From JARRKU01 sp050288425 (GTDB lineage Bacteria; Desulfobacterota; Desulfobacteria; Desulfobacterales; Desulfosarcinaceae), in the NCBI GenBank assembly GCA_050288425.1, contig JBNKDU010000030.1, forward strand, positions 1 to 24,419: 24,419 nt of DNA, written 5' to 3'. A program made the position numbers and the translations under genes. The notes below the pieces were generated by a model. The model was not told the DNA's origin. It did no database searches and was given only the letters and a program-made list of their open reading frames with translations. Shown piece by piece: positions 7,443 to 14,692 of the stretch (positions within the stretch are counted from its first letter, which is position 1; the number at the start of each line of letters is the position of its first letter).

Positions 7443-7616
7443 ATGCCTGCTCCGGAAATGGAGGAGCAGTTTATAAAAATAGGAATCGCCCCCAAGATCC
7501 GCAAGGGAGGCGCTCCAGGTCCCCAACCCGGCGAGGCAACCATCGAGGTTGACGAAAAGAAAGAGACGGTTGGCGTCCTCAAAGATATTCTTGATTTTAT
7601 CCGTGCGAAAAGCTAA
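7443..7616 (+). CDS. Small ORF of 57 residues, function unknown
   Basis: An ATG-to-TAA frame encoding a charged small protein. It starts MPAPEMEEQFIKIGIAPKIR, followed by a Gly/Pro-rich turn and an acidic strand/helix (EATIEVDEKKETVGVLKDIL) ending in FIRAKS. The residue pattern (alternating beta segment, then an amphipathic helix) looks protein-like. No Shine-Dalgarno precedes the ATG, and the start lies only 20 bp from the divergent lipoprotein start, so room for a promoter is small. Alternatives are a start at the internal ATG (residue 6) or a 3' remnant of a larger gene lost by rearrangement. I do not recognise a family. Confidence 0.45.
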   Translation: MPAPEMEEQFIKIGIAPKIRKGGAPGPQPGEATIEVDEKKETVGVLKDILDFIRAKS

Positions 7617-7667
7617 TTTGTGACTATCCGGAAATGGTCAATTTGCCCGATATCGTCCTCGCGTGAA

Positions 7668-7712
7668 AAATTCAATTCCTGGGATATTCGACACCCGCCA
7701 GAGATTGAATTT
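7668..7712. promoter_or_regulatory. Inverted repeat in front of the histidine kinase gene
   Basis: Perfect 9-bp arms AAATTCAAT (7668-7676) and ATTGAATTT (7704-7712) are separated by 27 bp. They lie in the 137-bp gap between the small ORF and the kinase start. The wide spacing fits either a two-site operator that loops or the base of a leader hairpin. Confidence 0.4.
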
Positions 7713-7753
7713 CTTTGGTTGGACTTATCTATAACGAATCAAGTCATTTACGG

Positions 7754-8956
7754 ATGAACCCGGACCATGGAGCCCGCTTGAATCGAGAGGAATCCGGACC
7801 TGTGCAAGCCTTGATCTTCAACGACTTCGTCAGCCACTTCGCGCCGGCCGCTCGCAGCGCAATGAGCACCATCGAGAACCAGAAACAATTGTTGTCAAGC
7901 TACTACGGCTCGCTCAGCCAGCTTTACGATGCGGTTTCGGAAATCATCCTGATCGTCAATAAAAACCGGCAGATCGTGTTTTTCAACGCGGTGGTTCCTT
8001 CCCTGCTCGGGGTTGAAAATCCGGAATCCATTTACGGCTTGCGGCCCGGAGAGGCGCTGGGTTGTGAAAACGCCTGCAAGAACCCCGCGGGCTGCGGCAC
8101 CAGCAAGTTCTGCTCTCAATGCGGTGCGGTCAATGCGATCCTCGCTTCCCTGAGCAACAAGACGGACTTGCAGGAATGCCGGATCGTTTCGAACCAGCCG
8201 GGCGATACATTCGATTTTCTCGTCCGCACGACCCCCATCGATATCGAAGGGCAAAGCTTCGTGATCGTGGCCATCAGCGACATCAGCCATGAAAAGCGCC
8301 GCAGGGCGCTCGAACGCCTCTTTCTGCACGATGTGATGAATACCGCCAAGAGCATCGAGGTTCTCGCCGGTCTGCTTGATTCCGGTCGTGAGCCGGAAGA
8401 TACCGCCGAACTGCGAAAAAATCTTCTCCTGGGCTCGCAGCTGCTCATGGAGGCCCTGCTGTCTCAAAGGATGTTGCTGGCCGCGGAAAACAACGAATTG
8501 TCCCTGAATCTGAACACCCTGGATGGTAGCGGGGTCGTAAGGGAAGTTGCGGAGATTTATCGCAGCCGTTTCCCGTCGCATGAAATCATGACCGATCTGT
8601 TGGTGGATGAAAACGTCATGTTACGAACGGACCGTTCCTTGTTGACCCGGATCCTCGGCAATATGCTTCAGAACGCCCTCGAAGCCAGCCGTCCCGATCA
8701 GCCGGTGCGGATTTCGTGCAGGGTCCATCACGGGAAAGTCGAGTTTCAGGTTTACAACGTGGACTATATTCCAAACCCGGTGCAGCTGCAATTGTTCCAA
8801 CGCTCGTTCTCGACCAAGGGTGCCGGCCGCGGACTCGGCACGTACAGCATGAAACTCCTGGGCGAACGCTATCTCAAGGGTTGGATTTCCTTTGAAAGCT
8901 CGCCGTCGCGGGGCACCACCTTTTCGGCTTGTTTTGCGGCCGAACTTTCCTTATAG
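7754..8956 (+). CDS. Soluble PAS-domain sensor histidine kinase with Cys-rich PAS insert
   Basis: A 400-residue cytoplasmic kinase with no membrane segment. Residues ~45-175 are a PAS domain (LYDAVSEIILIVNKNRQIVFFN). It contains a cluster of five cysteines (CENACKNPAGCG...FCSQCGAVNAIL), an arrangement often seen in Desulfobacterota kinases and possibly redox- or metal-responsive. The dimerisation/phosphoacceptor helix has His192 in LFLHDVMN. The HATPase domain has Asn307 in the N-box (NMLQNALEAS) and a G-box (GAGRGLGTYSMKLLGERY). The start is uncertain: ATG 7754 is used here, TTG 7715 would add 13 residues, and ATG at residue 36 is also possible; none has a strong ribosome site. No response regulator is adjacent. 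The following genes encode a periplasmic binding protein and a HAMP protein, suggesting a split sensor. Confidence 0.85.
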   Translation: MNPDHGARLNREESGPVQALIFNDFVSHFAPAARSAMSTIENQKQLLSSYYGSLSQLYDAVSEIILIVNKNRQIVFFNAVVPSLLGVENPESIYGLRPGEALGCENACKNPAGCGTSKFCSQCGAVNAILASLSNKTDLQECRIVSNQPGDTFDFLVRTTPIDIEGQSFVIVAISDISHEKRRRALERLFLHDVMNTAKSIEVLAGLLDSGREPEDTAELRKNLLLGSQLLMEALLSQRMLLAAENNELSLNLNTLDGSGVVREVAEIYRSRFPSHEIMTDLLVDENVMLRTDRSLLTRILGNMLQNALEASRPDQPVRISCRVHHGKVEFQVYNVDYIPNPVQLQLFQRSFSTKGAGRGLGTYSMKLLGERYLKGWISFESSPSRGTTFSACFAAELSL

Positions 8957-9119
8957 ACAAAGCTCGATCATGTTAAGAAAAATCGACCATCGGAATGCCA
9001 TGCCTTCGGTGATACCTCACTCGGAATCGCATCTTATGAGAATAGTGCCATTCGTACCATCAAGTAACTAAAAGTTCATCGAATACCGCTTTTATCTCAG
9101 GAGCCGGGAGGCATTTGCC

Positions 9120-10043
9120 ATGAACAAAGTTTATTTTTGTGCGCTGATGGTTGGTGCGATCGCTGTGGGGATCGGCGCGTGCGAAGGGAAGAATGAGAAA
9201 ATCATCGTCCTCGGGCAGAACGGCTCGACTTTGGAAAAACCGAAAGAGGAAGCCAAGGTGAGAATCGCGGTGGGCGGAATGATCACTCCGAAAGAGGGAG
9301 TCGTCTATTACCGCGATCTGCTTCGCTATGTCCAGGACAGGATCGGGGAAAAAATCGAATATGTCGACCGCGAAAGCTACGCTGAAATCAACGAAATGCT
9401 CAACACAGGGAAGTTGGAAGCGGCGTTTGTGTGCAGCGGTCCCTATACAGCCGGCAAGAAGCAGTTCGGGCTGGAACTGCTGGTCGCTCCCCAGGTGTAC
9501 GGCGCCCTTGTCTACTACTCTTATATACTGGTAGCGAAAGACAGTGCCGTCCGATCGTTCCGAGAGTTGCGGGGCAAGCGGTTCGCATTTACAGATCCCC
9601 TATACAACACCGGCCGTCTGGTTCCGATGTACATGTTGGCAAAAGAAAACGAAACACCGGAGAGTTATTTCAAGGAAATCATCTTCACCCAGTCTCACGA
9701 CAAGTCGATCAAAGCGGTGGCGCAGGGTGTAGTGGACGGAGCGGCCGTGGACAGCCTGATATGGGAATATATCCATGCAACCAAACCTGAATTCACCTCA
9801 AAGACCCGTATCCTGCAAAAATCTCCGCCTTACGCCATACCACCGGTAGTCGTGCCCCGGGAACTGGATCCAGGCCTCAAGGCCAGGATGAAACAGGCAT
9901 TCCTGAACGCGCACCTGGATCCCAAAGGAAAGGAGATTCTCCAAAAGATGAAAATCGACAGATTCGTCGAGATAGATGACCGGGCCTATGATTCGGTAAG
10001 GGAAATGCAGGAATGGCTCGAGATGAAAAACACGGAGAAGTAG
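9120..10043 (+). CDS. PhnD-like periplasmic-binding lipoprotein (phosphate/phosphonate-type ligand sensor)
   Basis: A 307-residue exported solute-binding protein of the PhnD/PBP2 type. The signal peptide ends at Cys21 (VGIGAC), consistent with a lipid anchor. The mature part has family landmarks: VRIAVGGMITPKEGVVYYRDLLRYVQ, EAAFVCSGPYTAGKKQFGLELLVAPQV, a DSAVRSFRELRGKRFAFTDPLYNTGRLVP segment (hinge region), SHDKSIKAVAQGVVDGAAVDSLIWEY, and SPPYAIPPVVVPREL. A strong ribosome site (GGGAGG) precedes the ATG. No ABC permease or ATPase gene is nearby; instead a kinase lies upstream and a HAMP protein 3 bp downstream. It is therefore more likely a ligand receptor for signalling, like the arsenite receptor AioX, than a transporter component. 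The ligand cannot be read from the sequence; oxyanions are a reasonable guess. Confidence 0.85.
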   Translation: MNKVYFCALMVGAIAVGIGACEGKNEKIIVLGQNGSTLEKPKEEAKVRIAVGGMITPKEGVVYYRDLLRYVQDRIGEKIEYVDRESYAEINEMLNTGKLEAAFVCSGPYTAGKKQFGLELLVAPQVYGALVYYSYILVAKDSAVRSFRELRGKRFAFTDPLYNTGRLVPMYMLAKENETPESYFKEIIFTQSHDKSIKAVAQGVVDGAAVDSLIWEYIHATKPEFTSKTRILQKSPPYAIPPVVVPRELDPGLKARMKQAFLNAHLDPKGKEILQKMKIDRFVEIDDRAYDSVREMQEWLEMKNTEK

Positions 10044-10046
10044 AAC

Positions 10047-10997
10047 ATGGCCTTCCTGAGCATTCGGTTCAAGGTCCTTGCAAGCCTGGTCATCGTGACT
10101 TCGTTTTTCGGGGTCGGAATGATCCTGTTCGCGAAAACGATCATCTATCACAAGCTGCACGACAAGTTGATGGACAAGGGCGTGATGCTGACCCGAAGAA
10201 TCGCCGCCGACTGTGTCAATCCGGTCATTACCGAACGCTATTTCGAGATCGTGATGAATTTTCGAGACCTGATGACCTCGGAGAACGACATCGTCTATGC
10301 CTATGTGGTAAACGAAGACGGCAACGATGTCGCCCGCACCTTTGCACACCCGGTACCCCGGGAATTGAAACTCGCCCATCAAGCGGACCTGAAGCAGCCT
10401 TTCTCTTCAAAGCGGCTGAATACCGACAAAGGATCGGTTCAGGATATCGCCGTTCCTCTCCTGCAGGGGAAGATCGGCGTGCTGCATATCGGGTTCTCCG
10501 AAGGGGCCATCGAAAAAGATGTGAATGATATCGTGAAGTCCGTTGTCCTGTTCTCCGTCGGGGTGCTGCTGCTCGGTATCACCGCGTCGCTGGTATTCTC
10601 CCGGGCCATTACCAGGCCTCTGCTGATGCTTGCCCGCGCTGCAGAAGCTTTCGGCCGGGGAGAGCTGCGCACCCGGGTCGTCATCACCTCGGATGACGAG
10701 GTGGGTGAGTTGGCGCGGATTTTCAATTCGATGGTCGAGAAGCGCAGACAAACGGAGGCAGAACGGGAAAAGCTTATTCGCCATCTCCAGGAAGCGCTTG
10801 CAGAGGTCAAACTTTTGAGCGGTTTTCTGCCGATTTGCATGTCCTGCAAGAAAATCAGAGATGACCAGGGCTACTGGAATCAAATTGAAAGCTATATTAG
10901 CACCCGTAGCGACGTTAAATTCAGCCATGGCGTATGTCCGGAATGCGCCAAAATGCTGTACCCCGACCTAATCGATAAGAATGGTAATTTTTTGTGA
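10047..10997 (+). CDS. Transmembrane HAMP sensor protein with C-terminal CxxC-CxxC module, no kinase domain
   Basis: A 316-residue inner-membrane protein. TM1 spans ~8-30 and a periplasmic sensor region of ~130 residues follows (single Cache/CHASE-like size). TM2 spans ~163-185, HAMP ~186-238 (RAITRPLLMLARAAEAFGRGEL), and a short coiled coil ~236-258. The C-terminal module of ~55 residues has Cys264-x2-Cys267 and Cys297-x2-Cys300 (LPICMSCKKIRDDQGYW ... VCPECAKMLYP). This module occurs at the C-termini of many delta-proteobacterial signalling proteins and could bind zinc or sense redox state. The start is 3 bp after the PhnD-like gene, with a ribosome site (GGAG) inside it, so the two are co-translated. 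There is no GGDEF, kinase or methyl-accepting output, so the signal must pass to another protein; the upstream soluble kinase is the obvious partner. Confidence 0.85.
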   Translation: MAFLSIRFKVLASLVIVTSFFGVGMILFAKTIIYHKLHDKLMDKGVMLTRRIAADCVNPVITERYFEIVMNFRDLMTSENDIVYAYVVNEDGNDVARTFAHPVPRELKLAHQADLKQPFSSKRLNTDKGSVQDIAVPLLQGKIGVLHIGFSEGAIEKDVNDIVKSVVLFSVGVLLLGITASLVFSRAITRPLLMLARAAEAFGRGELRTRVVITSDDEVGELARIFNSMVEKRRQTEAEREKLIRHLQEALAEVKLLSGFLPICMSCKKIRDDQGYWNQIESYISTRSDVKFSHGVCPECAKMLYPDLIDKNGNFL

Positions 10998-11124
10998 GTC
11001 CAAGCCAGTCGGATACGTTAGATCTTCATCAAGATAAAACTCAAAATCAACATGCGTTTTATCCCTCCTCCTCAAATTCCCTTATCGTAAGTCTCCGCCC
11101 TCGTATAAAGTAAATTTGTACAAT

Positions 11125-11234
11125 TTGTAAACAACGTCCCCCCCTATTATGACGGATTTTGTCATTGCTTTTGACAAAATTTGGATCCACACAGGAATCT
11201 TACACATTCCCCGCTTACAGGATCGTTGTAAACA
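11125..11234. repeat. Direct repeat TTGTAAACA, two copies 101 bp apart
   Basis: The nonamer TTGTAAACA occurs at 11125-11133 and 11226-11234, both upstream of the sigma-54 promoter in an AT-rich 375-bp intergenic region. They may be activator or integration-host-factor-like contacts. A chance match is possible in AT-rich DNA. Confidence 0.35.
11156..11180. promoter_or_regulatory. Perfect inverted repeat, candidate upstream activator site
   Basis: Arms ATTTTGTC (11156-11163) and GACAAAAT (11173-11180) flank a 9-nt spacer. The centre lies about 103 bp upstream of the -24 element at 11271. That is the usual distance for binding sites of sigma-54 enhancer-binding proteins, so it is the best candidate activator site for the FG-GAP gene. 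Confidence 0.5.
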
Positions 11235-11270
11235 GCGGCAAAAAGCGCAAAAGTGAATTAGCGGCATTTT

Positions 11271-11286
11271 TGGCACAGTGGTTGCT
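11271..11286 (+). promoter_or_regulatory. Sigma-54 (-24/-12) promoter of the FG-GAP protein gene
   Basis: TGGCAC at 11271-11276 and TTGCT at 11282-11286 match the sigma-54 consensus, with exactly 10 nt between the GG and GC dinucleotides. A T-tract precedes the GG. It points to the FG-GAP gene whose ATG is at 11373, giving a leader of about 75 nt. Such promoters need an NtrC-type activator; none is encoded in the window. Confidence 0.8.
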
Positions 11287-11372
11287 TATAACCGTTCCAA
11301 TCGTGAAAACACGCAGCTCCTGAAGAAATTGCAGTTCCACAAATTTTGGTATTTATCTGCCTGGAGGTTGGG

Positions 11373-12746
11373 ATGAAAAAGCTCGCTTCGCTTCTCGTTC
11401 TGTTTTCAATTCTTTTTGCCTTGCCTGGAACGGGGAATTCAAACCTGTTGGAACCAAATGATCCATTCGCCTTTGATTTCTTTGGTATTTCCTCATCGAT
11501 CTTTGGAGACTATGCCGTCGTCGGTGCGATCGGCGAAGACCCATTGGACAATGAGTTCACCAGTCCCAACGATTTTTCGGGTAGTATTTACATCTTCCAT
11601 CACGGAGCGACCGGTTGGCAGCAACAGCAAAAGCTGACCGTCGATACCGGCGGCAACGATTTTTTCTGGTTCGGTTGTGCGGTGGACATTTACGAGGACA
11701 CGGTTATTGCCGGGGCCTATGGGGACGAAACGCTTGGAATGGATGCCGGCAGCGCATATATCTTCGTGAGAAGCGGGGGCACTTGGACCGAGCAGGCGCA
11801 TCTTCTGCCAGCCGACGTGAATGATAATGACCAATTCGGCTGGGACGCCGCGATTTATGGAGACTATGCCGTGATCGGCGCTCCAAGTCGTTTCGCAATC
11901 GGAGAAGGGGCGGCATATATCTACAAACGCGTGGGGACGGTATGGACCCAACAAGCCAGACTCACCGCCAGCGACGCCTCGAATGACGATGGTTTCGGCA
12001 CTGCTGTCGATATTTCCGGCGATTATGTGATCGTCGGTTCAGGAAAGGAAGCCGCCTATATCTTTATGAGAGAGGGTGAAAACTGGACCCAGCAGGCCAA
12101 ACTTGTCTCCAGCGACGGCGGTGCGGGGCCGGACCAGAACTTCGGCCTGACCTCCGTGGCCATTCACCCAGACCACGCCATTGTGGGCGCCTGTGGCGAC
12201 AACAGCGACAGGGGAGCCGCCTATATCTTTAAACGAAACGGACAAGATTGGGTTGAGCAGCAAAAGCTTTCCATTCATGAGGATTTACTTACGGAAGAAT
12301 TTGGATATGCCGTCGCGATTTCAGACCGCTATGCGGTCGCGACCTGGGGATATGGTCAATACGGATTCGTTTTCGAGGTTCAAAACGACACATGGACCCT
12401 CGTGACTACCCTCGTCAATGACATGGGTGGATATGAAGGCGGATTAGGCCTCTATGGTGATTCGATCCTTTGGGGAAATCCCTGGGACATGGACAACGGG
12501 AATCAATCCGGTTCGGCCTGGATTTTCAGTATTGTTACTGCGGGCGGCGATACCGGTGGCGGCGATACCGGGGGTGGCGATACCGGGGGCAGCACTGGTT
12601 CCGGTGGCAGCGTTGGTTCCGGCAGTGGCCGTGCTCGCGGGGATGGCGCTGATACTTCCGGCGCCACCAGCAGTTCCAATATGGACGTTTCCTCGCTGGT
12701 ACACGGAAAAAGTTCCGGGTGCTTCATATCGAATATTGCAAATTGA
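11373..12746 (+). CDS. Exported FG-GAP/beta-propeller protein with Gly-rich linker and short CFI-type C-terminus
   Basis: A 457-residue protein with a Sec signal peptide (MKKLASLLVLFSILFALPGTG). About seven propeller repeats of ~50 residues follow, each with an FG...GDYAVVGA(x)...GAAYIFxRxGxxWTxQAKL pattern (for example at WDAAIYGDYAVIGAPS and FGYAVAISDRYAVATWG), the integrin-alpha-like FG-GAP type that often binds calcium. A Gly/Asp/Thr/Ser linker (GGDTG x3 and a Ser/Gly tract) precedes the last residues, SSGCFISNIAN. This resembles the start of the CFI-box C-terminal sorting motif (GGCFIATAAYG) but stops after it. The ATG at 11373 has GGAGG 5-6 nt upstream; an upstream TTG at 11346 was rejected. 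Expression is probably sigma-54 dependent. The binding target is unknown. Confidence 0.85.
   Translation: MKKLASLLVLFSILFALPGTGNSNLLEPNDPFAFDFFGISSSIFGDYAVVGAIGEDPLDNEFTSPNDFSGSIYIFHHGATGWQQQQKLTVDTGGNDFFWFGCAVDIYEDTVIAGAYGDETLGMDAGSAYIFVRSGGTWTEQAHLLPADVNDNDQFGWDAAIYGDYAVIGAPSRFAIGEGAAYIYKRVGTVWTQQARLTASDASNDDGFGTAVDISGDYVIVGSGKEAAYIFMREGENWTQQAKLVSSDGGAGPDQNFGLTSVAIHPDHAIVGACGDNSDRGAAYIFKRNGQDWVEQQKLSIHEDLLTEEFGYAVAISDRYAVATWGYGQYGFVFEVQNDTWTLVTTLVNDMGGYEGGLGLYGDSILWGNPWDMDNGNQSGSAWIFSIVTAGGDTGGGDTGGGDTGGSTGSGGSVGSGSGRARGDGADTSGATSSSNMDVSSLVHGKSSGCFISNIAN
12543..12590 (+). repeat. 15-nt tandem repeat encoding GGDTG units
   Basis: Three units of 15 nt (12546-12560, 12561-12575, 12576-12590), differing at a few third positions, encode the Gly-Gly-Asp-Thr-Gly linker in front of the C-terminal segment of the FG-GAP protein. 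This is the kind of array that can change copy number by slippage. Confidence 0.7.
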
Positions 12747-12757
12747 TATCGTTTTCG

Positions 12758-12904
12758 AATCACCTGGCGGCCGCACAGGTCTGTTATCCGATTGACGGCC
12801 GCGGCCATGTCAGCGTCGTCGGCCCCGACCACGATGACGGAGTTGATAACCCGGGCGGCCGAACAGGCCATCGCGCCGGCTTCGAGACCAAACCCGTGGG
12901 TCAA
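12758..12904 (-). pseudogene. ade: Adenine deaminase remnant (C-terminal region)
   Basis: On the minus strand the frame reads THGFGLEAGAMACSAA, then VIVVGADDADMAAAVNRI and TDLCGRQVI. This closely follows the adenine deaminase segment (GFGLKxGA(I/M)A(S/C)(S/T)VAHDSHNIIVVG(x)(D/N)D(x)DMAxAVNRI). The metal-binding HDSHN of the family is replaced by RVINS. The frame is closed by a stop 9 codons upstream, and no homology continues past ~12758. Only about 49 codons of an expected ~550-600 remain, so this is a decayed fragment. It lies between the FG-GAP gene and the MFS gene. It overlaps no intact gene. Confidence 0.55.
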
Positions 12905-13166
12905 CAGCGATCCCCTCTGTCTTCAGCGGGCTCATTGGAGGAGTGTACGGCAAAAGCAGCCTCAAGAAGCTCTCTTTGCAATTACAAGCGTCATGTTTCA
13001 CGCCAACGTCCTCTAGAATGACGTTCGCAGTTCTTCCCTCTCTTGGCAAGACGATTCACTGGCGCCTTCTCGACCGGCTTGATCCACCGCCCCAGGGATA
13101 TTCTCGCCTGATTTGTCCGCGAAATAATGTATTGACCTATTATCGACAACCGTTGGTCGGCCAAGT

Positions 13167-13182
13167 AATAACGGGGGTTATT
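13167..13182. repeat. Short inverted repeat
   Basis: AATAAC (13167-13172) and GTTATT (13177-13182) flank a GGGG loop in the decayed stretch upstream of the MFS gene. Role unknown. Confidence 0.35.
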
Positions 13183-13190
13183 GAAATACC

Positions 13191-13222
13191 GGTCTCCGGC
13201 GACTATCTGTCTGCCGGAGACC
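13191..13222. repeat. Perfect 10-bp inverted repeat (GC-rich hairpin)
   Basis: GGTCTCCGGC (13191-13200) pairs with GCCGGAGACC (13213-13222) around a 12-nt loop. No T-tract follows on either strand. It could be an operator, a remnant of a mobile-element end or a stable RNA hairpin. It lies about 155 bp before the MFS start. Confidence 0.55.
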
Positions 13223-13341
13223 ATGAGCAGCTGTCGGATGACAAACTGCCTCTCAGGCGTGATGGTCCCTGCCCCTTCGTCAATCGGCGTGGCGGCTGAC
13301 TGGCAGGCGGTGGGAAATTGTCCGGCAACATCTTAAAAGTA

Positions 13342-13370
13342 TTGTCCCTATCCGCTGTATTGAGTACAAC
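13342..13370 (+). promoter_or_regulatory. Possible sigma-70 promoter giving a near-leaderless MFS transcript
   Basis: TTGTCC (13342-13347) and TACAAC (13365-13370) are 17 nt apart, each matching 4 of 6 consensus positions. The -10 ends 7 nt before the ATG at 13378. The transcript would therefore start at or next to the start codon, consistent with the lack of a ribosome site there. Confidence 0.35.
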
Positions 13371-13377
13371 ACGCAGC

Positions 13378-14571
13378 ATGTCTAACAATTCTGAAAACAA
13401 AAACATTCGCTTGACCAGTCAGATTATCGCGGCAACTTTTTTTAAGCTGCTCCTCAATATCGGCAGACGTTTTGTCTATCCCTTCGCTCCTGCTTTGAGC
13501 AGGGGGCTCGATGTTCCCTTGACGGCGATCACCTCTATTATCGCAGCAAGCCAGATTTCTTCATTAGCCGGACTGTTCAGCGGTCCGCTGGCGGACCGCG
13601 TCGGCTATCGGTTGATCATGCAGATCGGCCTCGCAATGCTGGCCGTTGGGATGTTGGCCTGCGGGGTGGCCCCAATATACTGGGTAGTATTTGCCGGATT
13701 GGTTCTGGCCAGCTTTGGCAAGATCCTCTTTGACCCTGCGATTCAGGCGTTCATTGGCAGAAATGTAGCTTACGGCAGGCGTGGCCGGGCCATAGGCATA
13801 ATCGAAACATCCTGGGCGGGCTCCACCTTGGCCGGAATTCCGCTGCTCGGCATGGTAATCGAATATGCCGGTCTGCGCAGCGTTTTTTTCCTCCTTGCCC
13901 TGCTGGGCGTTGTTTCGCTGCTGCTGATCACCAAAGTCGTTTCCGCCGACGAAAAGCTGGACAGGTCGCAATCCGGTATCGGAAAGTTGTTTCTCTCTCT
14001 TTCGCAACTGATCCGGGTTCGTCCGGCCGCCGGGATGATAGCCTTTGGTTTCTGGATCAGCCTGGCGAATGATAATTTATTTGTCGTCTACGGCGCCTGG
14101 TTTGAGCATGATTTTAATATCAGTTTGGTCTCTCTGGGCTTCAGCACGGTTGCCATCGGCCTGGCGGAATTGACCGGCGAGTTCACTACAGCTGCCTTCG
14201 GTGACCGGATCGGTTTGAAAAAAGCGACAGCCGGCGGGCTTGTCCTGGCAATCCTGGCCTATCTTTTTTTGCCTGTGGTGGGCAGAAGTCTACCCTTGGC
14301 CATGGTTGGAATGTTTTTGGTTTTCTGCACGTTTGAGTTTACGATGGTGACGAGCTTTTCCTTAAGCACCGAGCTCATGCCCGAGACGCGGGCTACGATG
14401 ATGGCCGGTATTTATGCAACAGCCGGACTGGGGAGAATGCTCGGCGTGCTCCTCGGTGGTTACCTCTGGCGAGGCTTTGGTATCACTGGAGTTGCATGGG
14501 GATCTGCCGGTTTGACAGCTGTCGGCCTTCTCTCGCTTTTATGGGGGCTTAAGGGCTGGAAACCGAAGTAA
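13378..14571 (+). CDS. Major facilitator superfamily transporter
   Basis: A 397-residue integral membrane protein with about 12 hydrophobic segments in two halves. The conserved loop 2-3 motif reads GPLADRVGYRLIMQIG (the MFS G-x-x-x-D-R-x-G signature). The corresponding loop in the second half is FGDRIGLKKATAGGL. The sequence NIGRRFVYPFAPALSRGLDVPLTAITSI resembles DHA1-type (drug/sugar-efflux-like) transporters, and LSTELMPETRATMMAGIYATAGLGRMLG is a typical helix 10-11 segment. The substrate cannot be told. The start ATG at 13378 lacks a ribosome site; TTG 13318 upstream was judged less likely. It is flanked by a deaminase remnant and an unknown exported protein, so the context says nothing clear about its role. 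Confidence 0.85.
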   Translation: MSNNSENKNIRLTSQIIAATFFKLLLNIGRRFVYPFAPALSRGLDVPLTAITSIIAASQISSLAGLFSGPLADRVGYRLIMQIGLAMLAVGMLACGVAPIYWVVFAGLVLASFGKILFDPAIQAFIGRNVAYGRRGRAIGIIETSWAGSTLAGIPLLGMVIEYAGLRSVFFLLALLGVVSLLLITKVVSADEKLDRSQSGIGKLFLSLSQLIRVRPAAGMIAFGFWISLANDNLFVVYGAWFEHDFNISLVSLGFSTVAIGLAELTGEFTTAAFGDRIGLKKATAGGLVLAILAYLFLPVVGRSLPLAMVGMFLVFCTFEFTMVTSFSLSTELMPETRATMMAGIYATAGLGRMLGVLLGGYLWRGFGITGVAWGSAGLTAVGLLSLLWGLKGWKPK

Positions 14572-14692
14572 TCGGCCTTGATGGAAGGAATATTCCGATC
14601 TTTATCTTTCAACCACACATTTCAGGAAAAGAATCTTTTGAGATAAGAAGTGCGTATTTTCCCAGAACACATGGAGAGTGGAGGGCGGTGCA

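Larger units (their letters stand above)
12905..13377. other. Intergenic stretch without a supported gene
   Basis: Frames open on both strands here (for example 12943-13299 plus and 12991-13224 minus) show no recognisable domain, no ribosome site and biased composition, and I do not call them. Given the deaminase remnant next to it, this is probably decayed coding DNA. It contains two hairpins listed separately and a possible promoter for the MFS gene. Confidence 0.5.

Noticed and set aside
12943..13299. 118-codon plus-strand frame between the FG-GAP and MFS genes
   Set aside because: No ribosome site or recognisable domain, and it overlaps other equally open frames in probably decayed DNA.
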